Part shown: positions 8,661 through 16,615 of the stretch, piece by piece
Position numbering within the stretch: position 1 is the first letter of the stretch
How the letters are laid out: each line of letters opens with the position of its first letter
NCBI RefSeq assembly: GCF_001590965.1
Contig: NZ_BCTW01000003.1
Span: 62,001-126,000, forward strand
Source of the DNA: Novosphingobium lentum NBRC 107847
GTDB taxonomy: Bacteria; Pseudomonadota; Alphaproteobacteria; Sphingomonadales; Sphingomonadaceae
Direction: 5' to 3'
Length of the DNA: 64,000 nucleotides
Position numbers and translations under genes: made by a program
Notes under the pieces: generated by a model
Told to the model about the DNA's origin: nothing
The model's input: the letters and a program-made list of their open reading frames with translations, nothing else
Databases searched by the model: none

Positions 8661-9536
8661 ATGCGTGCCGTTTCCACGAGGCCGGGTGTGCTCGTCCTGC
8701 TCGCCATGCTGACCCTGCCAGCGTCCGGCGCCGCGTCGGCGCAGCAGCCGGATCAGCGCGATCCCAGCATCATCGTGAATGGCGAGCCATTGCCCGATAC
8801 GACGGCGATGACCGCAGGGCCCGAGATCAAGGGCATCATCACCGCGCGCAGCGGCGACAGGATCAGGGTCACTGCCGCCGATGGCACCGCCACGGTCATC
8901 TTCATCAACGATGCCACCAGGGTCAAGGCCGGCGGCGGCATCTTCGGCGGCGGTAACAGCAAGCTGGGGGCAACGTCGCTGCTCAACGGCCTGCCGGTTA
9001 CCGTCAAGACCATGCAGGCGGGCAGTGTGCTGTTGGCCAGCCAGGTCACCCTTAAGAACAACGACCTCAAGACGGCGACGATGATCCGCAACGGCACGGC
9101 GCAAGGCTTTGCCGAACAGACGGCGGCCACCGAGGCGCTGCGCGGCCGGATGGGTGATATCGACAAGTACAACGTCAAGAACACGACCAACGTATTTTTC
9201 GACACGGGCAAGGCGACGCTGTCGTACCGGGCCAAGGCAGACCTTTGCGCCACCGCAACCGCCGCCGAGGCGACGGAAAATGCCCTGATGCTGGTCGTCG
9301 GATATACCGATTCGGTCGGCAGCGAGGAATTCAACCAGCGACTCAGCGAAAAGCGGGCCGCGAGCGTCATCAACTATCTTCAGCAGACCTGCCACTGGAA
9401 ACCGTACCGCATGCTCACCCCCACCGGGATGGCCGAAGCGGACCCATTGGCGAACAATGACACAGCCGAAGGCAAGGCGCAGAACCGGCGCGTTTCGGTG
9501 AACATCCTGGTCAGCAAAAGTGTGGACGGTATGTAA
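8661..9536 (+). CDS. OmpA-family outer-membrane/periplasmic protein
   Basis: A 291-residue exported protein. Residues 1-26 form a signal peptide ending AASAQQ. A central beta-rich region (about 50-150; IKGIITARSGDRIRVTAADG) is not a known beta-barrel and could be a small OB-like module. The C-terminal OmpA domain (about 165-285) shows VFFDTGKATLS, VVGYTDSVGSEEFNQRLSEKRA and KAQNRRVSV, the usual peptidoglycan-binding signature. The ATG at 8661 is preceded by GAGGGAG; a TTG just upstream is less likely. It looks like a cell-envelope gene inserted among catabolic genes. Confidence 0.88.
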   Translation: MRAVSTRPGVLVLLAMLTLPASGAASAQQPDQRDPSIIVNGEPLPDTTAMTAGPEIKGIITARSGDRIRVTAADGTATVIFINDATRVKAGGGIFGGGNSKLGATSLLNGLPVTVKTMQAGSVLLASQVTLKNNDLKTATMIRNGTAQGFAEQTAATEALRGRMGDIDKYNVKNTTNVFFDTGKATLSYRAKADLCATATAAEATENALMLVVGYTDSVGSEEFNQRLSEKRAASVINYLQQTCHWKPYRMLTPTGMAEADPLANNDTAEGKAQNRRVSVNILVSKSVDGM

Positions 9537-9568
9537 GCCGTTTGGAGGGGGCGGGCTTCTCCTCCCCC

Positions 9569-10336
9569 TCACGTGCTCAGCGAAATATACCCCAGCTGCG
9601 AGGCCTTGAACACGGTCTGGCTGCGGTTGACCGCGTTCAGCTTGATCGAGGCGTTGTGGATATGGAAGCGCACCGTGGCGCGGCTGCGCGACATGATCAT
9701 GCTGATTTCGAGATCGGTCTTGCCGATCGCCGCCCAGCGCAAGCACTCGACCTCGCGCTTCGAGAGGCGCGAGCCCGGCGGCAGCGCCTGGACCAGTCCG
9801 GTGGCGTGGACGTAGCTGGCGATGAATGTGCGGCCAAAGACGCCGAAGGCATCGCCGAACTCGTGGTACGCCGCATCGAGATCGGTCAGCGAGGTGTCGA
9901 GCGGGTTGAAGCTGACCGCGCCGATCTGTCCGAACGGCAGGTGCACCGGCACGACGATCGCCGCGCGGGTCATTGCGCGGTTGTCGAAGTTGGTGAGGTC
10001 GATCGCGGCGAGGTAGTTGTTGGGCTGGCGCGTGCGAAATCCGCCGGCGCTGACCCAGAACGGCTCGCTTTCGAACCGACAGGCCGACGTGATCGGCGAA
10101 TCGAGCGCGATCCGAGAATTGCGCCACCACACCTTTTCATCGGCGTTCCAGCCGAACACGTCGCGCGCCAGGATGTTGCCTTCGGTGTCCACCGGGGTGC
10201 GCTTGTCGGCAATGTCATGCGCGGGCGCCGCGCGCATGCCGCATTCCATGGCAATGGCATGAAGCGCTTCGGCCGCGCGCCGGATGTCACCGAGGCCGGC
10301 GATCCGGACCGAGTCAATTCTCTCGATCGATAACAG
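9569..10336 (-). CDS. LuxR-family transcriptional regulator (solo)
   Basis: A regulator of about 255 residues. The C-terminal DNA-binding domain is clear: LSKREVECLRWAAIGKTDLE, then MSRSRATVRFHIHNASIKL. The N-terminal half (VWWRNSRIALDSPITSACRF, VVPVHLPFGQIGAVSFNP) resembles autoinducer-binding domains of LuxR solos, and no luxI gene is in the window. No in-frame ATG or GTG exists upstream of residue Met36; I place the start at a CTG (10336), which has GAGGAGA six bases before it, so the start is uncertain. A degraded copy of its 3' end lies at 8428-8531. It is divergent from the acyl-CoA dehydrogenase at 10478. Confidence 0.85.
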   Translation of the reverse strand: MLSIERIDSVRIAGLGDIRRAAEALHAIAMECGMRAAPAHDIADKRTPVDTEGNILARDVFGWNADEKVWWRNSRIALDSPITSACRFESEPFWVSAGGFRTRQPNNYLAAIDLTNFDNRAMTRAAIVVPVHLPFGQIGAVSFNPLDTSLTDLDAAYHEFGDAFGVFGRTFIASYVHATGLVQALPPGSRLSKREVECLRWAAIGKTDLEISMIMSRSRATVRFHIHNASIKLNAVNRSQTVFKASQLGYISLST

Positions 10337-10477
10337 CGCATCTCTCCTCGTCCCGAACCTATCATACCGCGCGGGGACCGGCGAAACAATCGCTGCTGCC
10401 GGTTCGTTCCTAGTCTTTTGCCCAGCATGGCGCAGGTCGCAACGGTGATAGCATCGCTGCCGGAGTAGGGGTGCGGC
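10337..10477. promoter_or_regulatory. divergent LuxR / acyl-CoA dehydrogenase promoter region
   Basis: This 141-bp gap must contain both promoters. On the minus strand it carries AACCGGC (10398-10404), identical to the left arm of the TetR-linked palindromes at 25553 and 26351, but without a matching right arm. No other clear element is seen. Confidence 0.4.
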
Positions 10478-11602
10478 GTGAACTTTGACCTGAGTGAAGA
10501 CGACGAGATGCTCAAAGCGCTCGCCGAGCGGTTTGTTTCCGATCGTTACGACCTTGACCGGCGTCGCGCCTATCTGGCCGAGCCCCAGGGATTCGCGCGG
10601 GACAACTGGGCATTGCTGGGCGAATTGGGGTTGATCGGCGCGCTGTTCGAAGCCGACGACGGCGGGCTCGGGCTTGATGCTACGGCGGTTGCCACGGTGT
10701 TCGAGGCGCTGGGTCGCGGGCTGGTGGTGGAACCGTTGATCGAAAACGTGTTGCTGGCCGGGCGGCTGTTTGCTGCCGGTGCGACCGATTCGCTGCGCGG
10801 CGACTGGCTGCCGCGACTGCTCGATGGGTCGGCGCGGGTCGCGCTGGCGCACGTGGAAGCCGGCGCGCGCAATGGCAACTTGTGGGTCAACGCCCGTGCC
10901 AGGCCCGACGGAGACGGTGCCGTGCTGTCTGGCACCAAGGACTATGTGCCCTGCGGCAGCGGCGCCGATGGCTACATCGTGACGGCACGCGATGCGGGTG
11001 CGCCGGGCGACGCGAACGGCTTGGGGCTGTGGTTCGTCCCCGCCGAAGCGCCGGGACTTCAGGCCAGTTCGTGGCGGATGGCCGACGGGACGATGGCGGT
11101 GTCGCTGGCATTCGACAACGTTGCGGCCCGCCGGCTGACCGGCGGCGCGGACCTGCTCGCCAGTGCCGAGACGCTGGCCTCGCTGGCGCGCGCGGCAGAG
11201 GCGCTGGGCGTCATGCAGCGCCTGTTCGACGATACGCTCGACTATTTGCGCACGCGCCAGCAGTTCGGCGCGCCGCTGGCCAGTTTCCAGGCGATCCAGC
11301 ACCGCATGGCCGCGCAATATGCCGCGATCGAACAATCCCGCGCGCTGGTCGAACTGGCGATCGTGTCGCAGCCTGGCGCATCGCAACCCGGAGAAGGCTT
11401 CGCCACGGCCGTCTATGGCGCGCGCGCGTTCATCGCGGACGCCTCGCTGATGCTGGGGCACGAGATGATCCAGTTCCACGGCGGCATGGGCGTGACCGAC
11501 GAACTGGCCGTGGGCCACGGCCACAAGCGCCTGCTGGTGCTGTCACGCTGGCCTGAGGATGGCGGCGCGGCGCTCGACCGGTTCGCGGGGATCGCCGCGT
11601 AA
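10478..11602 (+). CDS. acyl-CoA dehydrogenase (short FadE type)
   Basis: A 374-residue acyl-CoA dehydrogenase starting at GTG (GTGAACTTTGACC, with TAGGGGTG upstream). It has the N-terminal domain (MNFDLSEDDEMLKALAERF), the conserved LGLIGALFEADDGGLGLD region, and the C-terminal FHGGMGVTDELAVGH block. The middle flavin segment (HVEAGARNGNLWVNARARPD) is poorly conserved and lacks the usual S/T-E-P motif, as in the weaker partner chain of heteromeric FadE complexes of steroid degraders. It may therefore need a partner acyl-CoA dehydrogenase, for example the one at 3700. It stands alone and is divergent from the LuxR gene. Confidence 0.87.
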   Translation: MNFDLSEDDEMLKALAERFVSDRYDLDRRRAYLAEPQGFARDNWALLGELGLIGALFEADDGGLGLDATAVATVFEALGRGLVVEPLIENVLLAGRLFAAGATDSLRGDWLPRLLDGSARVALAHVEAGARNGNLWVNARARPDGDGAVLSGTKDYVPCGSGADGYIVTARDAGAPGDANGLGLWFVPAEAPGLQASSWRMADGTMAVSLAFDNVAARRLTGGADLLASAETLASLARAAEALGVMQRLFDDTLDYLRTRQQFGAPLASFQAIQHRMAAQYAAIEQSRALVELAIVSQPGASQPGEGFATAVYGARAFIADASLMLGHEMIQFHGGMGVTDELAVGHGHKRLLVLSRWPEDGGAALDRFAGIAA

Positions 11603-11625
11603 CAGCGCTTCCCCATCGCCCTGTT

Positions 11626-11701
11626 CCGCTCACGCTGAGCCTGTCGAAGGGTGTGAATTTAGCGCCGCATCAGCATCCTTCGACAAGCTCAGGATGAGCG
11701 G
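11626..11701. repeat. REP-like inverted repeat, family A copy 2
   Basis: Arms 11626-11650 and 11677-11701 carry CGCTGAGCCTGTCGAAGG and its near reverse complement CCTTCGACAAGCTCAGG. It fills the 141-bp space between converging genes and could also act as a transcription stop, although no T-tract follows. Confidence 0.85.
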
Positions 11702-11743
11702 CGCAAGATTAACCGTCTGCCCCAATCGACTGGCAGCAGCCGA

Positions 11744-12529
11744 TCAGCCCTCCCGCGCCTTGATCCAGCCGATCCCCCGCCGCAGCAGGTCATAGAACAC
11801 CGGCAGATCCCACGCGCAGCGGTCTACCGTGGGCCACCAGTCGAGCATCGGCTGCAGGTCGTAATGCCCGCGGCAGTGCCCCAGCGTCAGGTACAGCACG
11901 CCGCCCTTGCCGCGGCTTTTGAGATAGAACACCGGGTGCGTGCCCGGGGCGTCCGCCGCCTCGACGAAGCCGGTGCCTTCCTCGGTGCATTCGGTTTCGA
12001 GCAGCACATGCAGATCGCCGTGCGTTTCCATGTGATAAAGCTCGTCCGACGTGTCGAACGGCTCGATGCCCTGGACCAGCGGGTGCGAGGGATCGGCCAC
12101 GGTCACGCGATACGGCGCGATCGGCGGGTGCGACACGAACTGGCTGCCCAGCATGTCCATCATCAGCGGCGCCCAGCGCGGCGCGTCCCACAGCCCCGCT
12201 TTCGGACCATCGGCCAGCAGCCGCAGCACCGAGTTGGTGCCGTGCAGCGCGTACCAGCGCCCGCCGCGTTCCAGCCACCCGCGCAACGCTTCCTGCGCGG
12301 CCAGCGACGGCGTGACGTCGCACGTGTAGGTGATGAGGATGTCCGCCGCCTCGATCGCGGCGACGTTTTCGTAGTCCTCGAACACACGCGTGCGCACGCT
12401 CTGGTCCTCGGCCAGCAGCTTGAGCAGCTCCAGCCGGGCAAAGTCCATGTCGTGCCACACCCCGCCGCAGACGAGGACGCAGTTGATGCGGGGAGGGTGG
12501 ATTTCGGCTTCGCTCACGCCCTCGCTCAC
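11744..12529 (-). CDS. ThuA-like (trehalose-utilisation domain) protein
   Basis: A 261-residue protein of the ThuA fold, related to class I glutamine-amidotransferase-like proteins. Visible segments are CVLVCGGVWHDMDFARLELL, DILITYTCDVTPSLAAQEAL, WYALHGTNSVL, DELYHMETHGDLHVLL and GGVLYLTLGHCRGHYDLQPM. ThuA domains are often found with sugar or cyclic-polyol degradation enzymes; their chemistry is poorly known. Its start overlaps the stop of the Rieske oxygenase by ATGA (12526-12529), so the two are translationally coupled and probably act on the same compound. It has no signal peptide. Confidence 0.85.
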   Translation of the reverse strand: MSEGVSEAEIHPPRINCVLVCGGVWHDMDFARLELLKLLAEDQSVRTRVFEDYENVAAIEAADILITYTCDVTPSLAAQEALRGWLERGGRWYALHGTNSVLRLLADGPKAGLWDAPRWAPLMMDMLGSQFVSHPPIAPYRVTVADPSHPLVQGIEPFDTSDELYHMETHGDLHVLLETECTEEGTGFVEAADAPGTHPVFYLKSRGKGGVLYLTLGHCRGHYDLQPMLDWWPTVDRCAWDLPVFYDLLRRGIGWIKAREG

Positions 12530-13962
12530 GCCCTTCCGCCCAGTTCGCCGTCGAGATACTTGTCGAGCGTCTGGTGGAACTGGCGAATGCGGATTTCCTG
12601 GTAGTCGGCGAAGTTGACCAGACCGTTCTTGGAACAGTGCAGCCCGTCCTGCACGAATGGCAGGTTGGCCATGTCCTGTTCGAACACGTCACCCAGCACG
12701 CCGATCTCGGCGGCGGTGGTCCACGGTTCGTCGGGCCCGAGCAGCGTCATCGGCACGCCGTGCGGCAGCGGTTCACCCTTCTTGCCACGCGCGAGGATGC
12801 GCACTTCCATCAGGCAGGTGTCGGGCGTTTTTCCGGGGCGCCAGCGATAGACGATGTTGGGCATGAACCCGCCCCACGGCGCAAAGTTGGGGAACACGTT
12901 GTAGACCAGCCCGTCGAGCAGTTCGGCGTCGGTCGCGTCCTCATGGTCATATCCGCTTTGCGCGGTGTAGCCGTTGCGCATCGCGGTGCCCAATGCGGCG
13001 CGCGCGGTTACGCCTTCGGGCACCGTCACCGCGAACGGATCGATTCCCGCCTCGCCGTCATAGTTGTCGGCCGAGCGGCCGTTGAACTTCACGAATTCGT
13101 CGACGATCCACTGCTGGGTCTTGCCCTCGGGATCGACGTGCGGCGACATGATCCCGAACGGCACCAGGTTGACGTTCACGTTGTCGCCCCAGGTGCGATA
13201 GGCCGCATTGCAGTCGCCGGTGAACGCCAGCAGTTGCGGGTGGGTGACGATGGTGTGCCATGCTTCCATGAACGCTTCGGCGGTGACCTTCCAGTTGGCC
13301 GGAACCTCCTTGGCCACCCAGATCACGGTGGTGCATTCCTCGTGCCGCCAGCGCTTGAAGTGGTCGGGCAGCGGGGCGAGGAATTCCTCGAGCGTCGGGC
13401 CGCCTGATTCCTCGCGCACAAAGATGTAGCCCGCCCAGCGGCCGACTTCGGCTTCGGGCAGCGCCATCTTGTCGGGCGTCAGGTGCGCGAAATCCCACTG
13501 GCAGGGCATTCCGGCAAAGCTGCCGTCCTTGTTCCAAGAAAATCCGTGGAATGGGCAGGTGAAACTGTCGGCGCTGCCGTCTTCGGTGCGCAGCTTGCGG
13601 CCACGATGCAGGCACACGTTGTGATACGCCTTGACCGATCCGTCCGCCTGGCGGCTGAACAGGTACGATCGGCCGGCGTTTTCATAAACCACGTAGTCGC
13701 CGGGTTCGGGCATGTCTTCTTCGCGCGCGGCGAACTGCCACACATGGGGCCACATCTTCTCGCGTTCGGCCTGGGCGAACGCTTCGCTGGTGTAGCGTTC
13801 GGCCTTGATCGGTTGCGAGCCGCGAAATTCGTAGCTTTCTTCGGTGAGGCAGGCGGGGGCGGGGCGCGAATCGAGCGCCATGAGGTCGTTCCAGCCGATG
13901 CCGGGGCTGCGGGCGGTTCCGCCTGATTGGCCGGTCATGACGCCGGGATCCCTGTCTGCCAT
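12526..13962 (-). CDS. Rieske non-heme iron oxygenase, large subunit
   Basis: A 478-residue ring-hydroxylating oxygenase. The [2Fe-2S] ligands are C117-x-H119 (VCLHRG) and C136-x2-H139 (CPFHGFSW). The mononuclear iron site is in the segment EAFMEAWHTIVTHPQLL, which supplies two histidines after NWKVT. The C-terminus ends in QEIRIRQFHQTLDKYL, a stretch shared with the oxygenase at 34757, so these two are the closest pair here. The start MADRDPGVMTGQ at 13962 has AAGGA upstream; a longer reading would run through the SDR promoter. No beta subunit is adjacent, only the ThuA-like gene. The 17-bp palindrome at 13986 lies 24 bp upstream. Confidence 0.93.
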   Translation of the reverse strand: MADRDPGVMTGQSGGTARSPGIGWNDLMALDSRPAPACLTEESYEFRGSQPIKAERYTSEAFAQAEREKMWPHVWQFAAREEDMPEPGDYVVYENAGRSYLFSRQADGSVKAYHNVCLHRGRKLRTEDGSADSFTCPFHGFSWNKDGSFAGMPCQWDFAHLTPDKMALPEAEVGRWAGYIFVREESGGPTLEEFLAPLPDHFKRWRHEECTTVIWVAKEVPANWKVTAEAFMEAWHTIVTHPQLLAFTGDCNAAYRTWGDNVNVNLVPFGIMSPHVDPEGKTQQWIVDEFVKFNGRSADNYDGEAGIDPFAVTVPEGVTARAALGTAMRNGYTAQSGYDHEDATDAELLDGLVYNVFPNFAPWGGFMPNIVYRWRPGKTPDTCLMEVRILARGKKGEPLPHGVPMTLLGPDEPWTTAAEIGVLGDVFEQDMANLPFVQDGLHCSKNGLVNFADYQEIRIRQFHQTLDKYLDGELGGRA

Positions 13963-13985
13963 TGGTAAGAATCCTTCACCCAGAT

Positions 13986-14002
13986 TGTCGTTTGGAACGA
14001 CA
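13986..14002. promoter_or_regulatory. 17-bp palindrome, probable operator
   Basis: TGTCGTTTGGAACGACA is a perfect inverted repeat of 7-bp arms with a 3-bp centre. It sits 24 bp upstream of the Rieske start (13962), in the divergent space before the SDR at 14141, where a repressor or activator of either unit would bind. The cognate regulator is unknown. Confidence 0.55.
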
Positions 14003-14140
14003 TTGGCCTGCGCGCGACACGGCGTCACCTTGCCGAAAGCATAGGTTGCGCGGGTTCGCCAATCCGCCGATCTTCCCATTCTACAATAGGGGGCAGGACC
14101 TGGCGAGCCAATCGGCCAGGAGCCGGAGCAGGAGAGAGCA

Positions 14141-14923
14141 GTGGCCAACAGGCTTGAAGGCAAAGTTGCGCTGGTCACCGGCGGGACATCGGGGATCGGC
14201 GCGGGCGCGGTGCGCAGGCTGTCGGCCGAGGGCGCGCAAGTGGTGTTCACCGGATCGAACGAGGCTGCCGCCGCCGCTTTGGTGACAGAAACCGGCGCGG
14301 CGTTTCGCCACCATCGCGTGCAGGAGGCCGCTTCCTGGGCAGGGTTGATGGCCGATATCGCCGCGACGCATGGCCGGCTGGACATCGCGTTTGCCAACGC
14401 GGGCGTCGAAGCGGGCGACGGCAGCGTCGAGGACATCACGGTCGAAGGCTGGAACAACGTGCTCAGCGTCAACCAGACCGGGGTGATGCTGACCGTGCAG
14501 CACGCGATCCGCGCGATGAAGGCCAACCCGGACGGGCCGACCGGCTCGATCATCGTCAATTCCTCGATGAACGCGCACCGCGCGATGGGCAATTTCATGG
14601 CCTATTCGGTGACCAAGGCCGCCGTCGTCGCGCTGGCGAAGTCGGCGGCGGTGCACTGCGGCAACAAGGGCTACCGCATCCGCGTCAACGCGATCCTGCC
14701 GGGCGTGGTCGAGACCGCGCTGATCACCAACCTGATCGAGACCGGGCCGGACCCCAAGGCCGCGCGCGCCGCCTACGAAGGCATGTCGCCCTTGAAGCGC
14801 ATGGGCCGGGTCGACGAAATCGCCGGTCTGGTCGCGTACCTCGCGTCTGACGAGGCGGCATTTATTTCAGGCTCCGAATACGTGATCGACGGGGCGACGA
14901 CAGCAGGGATGATGGGCGTATGA
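14141..14923 (+). CDS. short-chain dehydrogenase/reductase
   Basis: A 260-residue classical SDR that oxidises or reduces an alcohol/ketone with NAD(P). The cofactor motif TGGTSGIG is at 13-20, N-A-G at about 86-88 (ANAGVEAGD) and the catalytic Y155-x3-K159 (YSVTK) is intact. The start is a GTG behind GGAGCAGGAGAGAGCA. It is the first gene of a three-SDR run and overlaps the next gene by ATGA. The C-terminal tail (TTAGMMGV) is short. Located next to a Rieske oxygenase on the other strand, it could act as a dihydrodiol or hydroxy-ring dehydrogenase; that is inference. Confidence 0.93.
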   Translation: MANRLEGKVALVTGGTSGIGAGAVRRLSAEGAQVVFTGSNEAAAAALVTETGAAFRHHRVQEAASWAGLMADIAATHGRLDIAFANAGVEAGDGSVEDITVEGWNNVLSVNQTGVMLTVQHAIRAMKANPDGPTGSIIVNSSMNAHRAMGNFMAYSVTKAAVVALAKSAAVHCGNKGYRIRVNAILPGVVETALITNLIETGPDPKAARAAYEGMSPLKRMGRVDEIAGLVAYLASDEAAFISGSEYVIDGATTAGMMGV

Positions 14924-15738
14924 GCGATGTTTCGGCACAGCGGCTGAAGGGCCGCGTTGCGTTCGTTTCGGGAGGACTGCGCGGCATCGGGCTCGCCGTG
15001 GCCGAACGCTATCTCGCCGAAGGCGCCGAAGTGGTGCTGTCCGATCTCGATGCCGAGGACAGCGCGCCTGCGCGCGACACCATGGCGCGGCTGGGGCAGG
15101 CGGCGAGCTACTTGCGCGCCGACGTGACCAGCGAGGACGACTGGCTGCGCGCGCGCGATCTGGTGAAGGATCGCCATGGCGCGCTGCACATTCTGGTCAA
15201 CAACGCGGGCACCGATCTGACCGGCCCGGTCGAGACGCTGGCGCTCGATGCGTGGCGCAAGATCATGGCGATCAACGTCGACGGCGTGTTCCTGGGCACC
15301 AAGACGTTCGTGCCGATGATGGACGACAGCGGCAAGGCGTTTCGCGGTGGATCGAGCATCATCAACATCAGCTCGATCATGGGGCTGGTCGGCTACAGCG
15401 AAGTGTCGGCCTACAACGCCAGCAAGGGCGCGGTGCGGCTGTTCACCAAGGGCATCGCGGTGGAATTCGCGCAGAAGAAGATGGCGATCCGCGCCAATTC
15501 GATCCACCCCGGCTTCGTGCTGACCCCGCTGCTCAACGCCGGTTTCCAGCGCTGGGTGGACAAGGGCTTTGCCGAAAAGTCGTCGGACCTGGTCGAGACG
15601 ATGGCCGCGACCACGCCGATCGGGCGGCTGGCCGATCCGTCGGAAATCGCGGGCGCCGCGTACTTCCTCGCCAGCGAGGACAGCAGTTACATGACCGGTT
15701 CCGAAGTGGTCGTCGATGGCGGCTGGACCGCACAATAA
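14920..15738 (+). CDS. short-chain dehydrogenase/reductase
   Basis: A 272-residue classical SDR with GGLRGIG (about 18-24), LVNNAGTDL, SSIMG and the catalytic YNASK. The start overlaps the stop of the preceding SDR (ATGA), so the two are translated together. The motif set resembles 3alpha/20beta- and 7alpha-hydroxysteroid dehydrogenases, but this family resemblance does not fix the substrate. The C-terminus closes with TGSEVVVDGGWTAQ as in most family members. Confidence 0.93.
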   Translation: MSDVSAQRLKGRVAFVSGGLRGIGLAVAERYLAEGAEVVLSDLDAEDSAPARDTMARLGQAASYLRADVTSEDDWLRARDLVKDRHGALHILVNNAGTDLTGPVETLALDAWRKIMAINVDGVFLGTKTFVPMMDDSGKAFRGGSSIINISSIMGLVGYSEVSAYNASKGAVRLFTKGIAVEFAQKKMAIRANSIHPGFVLTPLLNAGFQRWVDKGFAEKSSDLVETMAATTPIGRLADPSEIAGAAYFLASEDSSYMTGSEVVVDGGWTAQ

Positions 15739-15787
15739 GCGGGTCGATGCTGCGCGGTAAAATAAAGAAATTACAGGATTTAAATTC

Positions 15788-16564
15788 ATGACGATAGCAC
15801 TGGAAAACGTCGTCGCGGTGGTCACCGGCGCGGCCGGCGGGATCGGCCGCGAAGTGGTCAAGGCGATGAAGGCGGCGGGCGCCGTGGTGATCGGCACCGA
15901 CATGGCCGAAGCGGCGGACATCGGCGCGGACCACTATTTGCGCCACGACGTGACCAGCGAGGCCGACTGGCAGGCGGTCGAAGCATTGGTGCGCGCACAG
16001 TACGGTAGGCTCGATGCGCTGGTAAATCTCGCCGCGATCTCGATCGTGACCAAGATCGAGGATACTCCGCTGTCCGAGTGGCACCGGGTTAACGCGATCA
16101 ATGTGGATTCTGTGATCATCGGTACGCAGACTTTGCTGCCGCTGCTGAAAGAGGGCGGCAAGGCGCGCAAGGGCGGTGCCTCGATCGTCAACTTCTCCAG
16201 CATCGGCGGTTTGCGCGGCGCGGCGTTCAACGCGGCGTACTGCACCAGCAAGGCGGCGGTGAAGATGCTGTCGAAGTGCATGGGCGCCGAATTCGCCGCG
16301 CTCGGCTACAACATCCGCTGCAACAGCGTGCATCCGGGCGGGATCGATACCGCCATGCTTGGCTCGATCATGGACCGCTACGTCGAACTGGGCGCGGTGC
16401 CGTCGCGCGAAGTGGCGATGGCGGGCATCATCGCCAACCACCCGATCGGACGCATGGGCCGGCCCGACGAAATGGGCGGGGGCGTGGTTTACCTGTGCTC
16501 GGAAAGCGCCAGCTTCGTGACCTGTGCCGAATTCCTGATGGACGGCGGCTTCAGCCAGATCTGA
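15788..16564 (+). CDS. short-chain dehydrogenase/reductase
   Basis: A 258-residue SDR with TGAAGGIG (13-20), the NNAG block altered to LVNLAAIS, and the catalytic YCTSK intact. It follows the previous SDR after 49 bp containing an A/T-rich stretch (AAAATAAAGAAATTACAGG), which could be a weak promoter or just a spacer. The C-terminal half with CNSVHPGGIDTAML resembles hydroxysteroid dehydrogenases. It converges on the KstD-like gene at 16616, and the four together look like a set acting on one alicyclic ring. Confidence 0.92.
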   Translation: MTIALENVVAVVTGAAGGIGREVVKAMKAAGAVVIGTDMAEAADIGADHYLRHDVTSEADWQAVEALVRAQYGRLDALVNLAAISIVTKIEDTPLSEWHRVNAINVDSVIIGTQTLLPLLKEGGKARKGGASIVNFSSIGGLRGAAFNAAYCTSKAAVKMLSKCMGAEFAALGYNIRCNSVHPGGIDTAMLGSIMDRYVELGAVPSREVAMAGIIANHPIGRMGRPDEMGGGVVYLCSESASFVTCAEFLMDGGFSQI

Positions 16565-16574
16565 TCTTTCGGTG

Positions 16575-16603
16575 ATCCGGTGACCCGTTCAAGGCCACCG
16601 GAT
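16575..16603. terminator. hairpin between converging genes
   Basis: ATCCGGTG and CACCGGAT form 8-bp arms around a 13-base loop between the converging SDR and flavoprotein genes. No T-tract follows on either strand, so termination activity is only a guess. Confidence 0.4.
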
Positions 16604-16615
16604 GACCGCCGCGCG

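Noticed and set aside
8416..8661. A short 81-codon plus-strand open frame before the OmpA-like gene
   Set aside because: It runs across the LuxR remnant in antisense and into the promoter of the OmpA-like gene; there is no ribosome-binding site and no recognisable family.
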